From assembly GCF_038443705.2 (NCBI RefSeq), contig NZ_CP151767.2, positions 1,178,001-1,242,000 of the forward strand: 64,000 nucleotides of DNA, in the 5' to 3' direction. Positions within the stretch are counted from its first letter, which is position 1, and each line of letters opens with the position of its first letter. The translations under genes were made by a program, and so were the position numbers. Below, one piece after another: positions 63,239 through 64,000 of the stretch. The DNA comes from Yoonia sp. SS1-5 (GTDB taxonomy: Bacteria; Pseudomonadota; Alphaproteobacteria; Rhodobacterales; Rhodobacteraceae). The notes beneath the pieces were generated by a model that did no database searches, was not told the DNA's origin, and worked only from the letters and a program-made list of their open reading frames with translations.

Positions 63239-64000
63239 AGGCATTTGCGCAGCTTTTCACTCGGATTGACGAAACAACGAAGACAAGCGTCAAGACGGCG
63301 GCTCTTGCAGAATATTTTCAGACTGCCCCGCCCCCGGACAGGCTTTGGACCATTGCGCTTTTCACCGGACGGCGCCCCAAGCGGACGATCACAACCGCGC
63401 GGTTGCGCATATGGGCCGCCGAGGTGGCAGGGCTTCCTGACTGGCTATTCGATGAAAGCTACAGCATCGTCGGGGATCTGGCCGAAACCATCGCACTTGT
63501 TCTGCCTGAACCATCAGGCAGCGCCGACCTATCCCTGAGTGATTGGATCGGGCGGATCAAGGCGTTGTCAGCGATGGATGATGACGCACGCAAGGCAGGT
63601 ATCCTGCAGGCTTGGGACAGTCTGCCCCATATAGAGCGGTTCTTGTTTACAAAACTTCTTACCGGGGGCTTTCGGATCGGGGTCAGTGCCAAGCTGATCA
63701 CGCGGGCCCTGGCGCAGGCCACCGGCCAGCCGGAGCCGCAATTGACCCATAAGTTGATGGGCAGTTGGGCAGCCGACACAACGACCTGGGCCGACTTGAT
63801 TGAGGCAGACGACCCGACTGCCGATCTATCGCGACCCTACCCGTTCTACCTTGCCTATCAGCTTGAGGATCTCGATGCGTTGGGGCCGGCCGCAGATTGG
63901 AATGCCGAACGCAAATGGGACGGTATCCGCGGTCAATTGATCCTGCGCGGCTGTGCCCATCATCTTTGGTCACGCGGTGAGGAACTGATGACCGATCGGT
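63235..64000 (+). CDS. ATP-dependent DNA ligase, 5' part (continues past window)
   Basis: 255 codons of a ligase starting at ATG 63235. The N-terminal DNA-binding domain is complete (RLWTIALFTGRRPKRTITTA, IERFLFTKLLTGGFRIGVSA), as in ligase I-type proteins. The nucleotidyl transferase motif I is AERKWDGIRGQ with the adenylated Lys at about 227. The rest lies to the right of the window. The coupled exonuclease identifies it as the bacterial LigB-like member of the ligase/exonuclease/Lhr helicase/phosphoesterase group; the last two genes are expected beyond the edge. Confidence 0.93.
   Translation, partial: MKAFAQLFTRIDETTKTSVKTAALAEYFQTAPPPDRLWTIALFTGRRPKRTITTARLRIWAAEVAGLPDWLFDESYSIVGDLAETIALVLPEPSGSADLSLSDWIGRIKALSAMDDDARKAGILQAWDSLPHIERFLFTKLLTGGFRIGVSAKLITRALAQATGQPEPQLTHKLMGSWAADTTTWADLIEADDPTADLSRPYPFYLAYQLEDLDALGPAADWNAERKWDGIRGQLILRGCAHHLWSRGEELMTDR

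Overview
The window looks like chromosomal core DNA of a marine Rhodobacteraceae (Roseobacter-group alphaproteobacterium). Support: high GC; the gene order glyQ - small membrane protein - glyS; folB-folP-glmM; the Suv3-like helicase - S4 protein / fdxA - carD neighbourhood; an isolated ctaD; a SAM-II riboswitch before metZ; and a CtrA-type TTAA-N7-TTAA box. I see no IS element, prophage, integrase, CRISPR array, rRNA or tRNA gene. Family assignments come from reading motifs in the translations; no database search was run.

Layout. 1-619: 5' part of a regulatory membrane protein that runs off the left edge. 911-2584: ctaD. 2629-5970 (minus): BASS-type transporter, FAD dehydrogenase and SDR, closely packed or translationally coupled. 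6396-8690: DUF2244 protein, yqeY and carA. 8740-16770: membrane GT2 glycosyltransferase with an MshEN-like N-terminus, FadR-type regulator, pyrimidine 5'-nucleotidase, UbiH-type hydroxylase, class V aminotransferase, diguanylate cyclase, RidA protein and two coupled Lrp/AsnC regulators divergent from ilvC. 16903-23258: ilvC, a 54-residue membrane protein, an EamA exporter, the folB-folP-glmM operon and a SleB-type hydrolase. 23445-31656: a divergent PPDK-like enzyme, glyS/glyQ and an apparent pseudo-protease. 31643-39153: TPP decarboxylase, trkH, a GSCFA/SGNH-like pair, folE2 and metZ with its riboswitch. 39386-50664: GST, PilZ protein, yciB, EamA exporter, ftsY, a DMP19-like protein, an orphan NuoE-NuoF fusion, AlkB-like hydroxylase, an APH-like kinase, xseA and a GRDP-like protein. 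50917-54513: purD, a LuxR-type HTH protein, NTF2-like and DUF1801 proteins, carD and fdxA. 54855-60801: amtB with a secreted partner, S4 protein, helicase and TPR protein. 60880-64000: SCP2 protein, alpha/beta hydrolase, and the start of a DNA ligase-associated exonuclease/ligase operon that leaves the right edge.

Themes. Folate/pterin synthesis is represented three times (folE2, folB, folP). Cyclic-di-GMP signalling may be represented by the diguanylate cyclase, the PilZ protein and the MshEN-like domain. Sulfur amino-acid synthesis is under riboswitch control. Many genes are joined by 1-4 nt start/stop overlaps (TGATG, ATGA, GTGA, TTGA). Several convergent pairs overlap at their 3' ends, so the genome is compact. 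The less ordinary signals are non-coding: a dispersed 2-nt-loop palindrome family, a 98-bp inverted-repeat element at 6184-6281, the metZ riboswitch with its terminator, and a terminator-like hairpin inside the carD leader.
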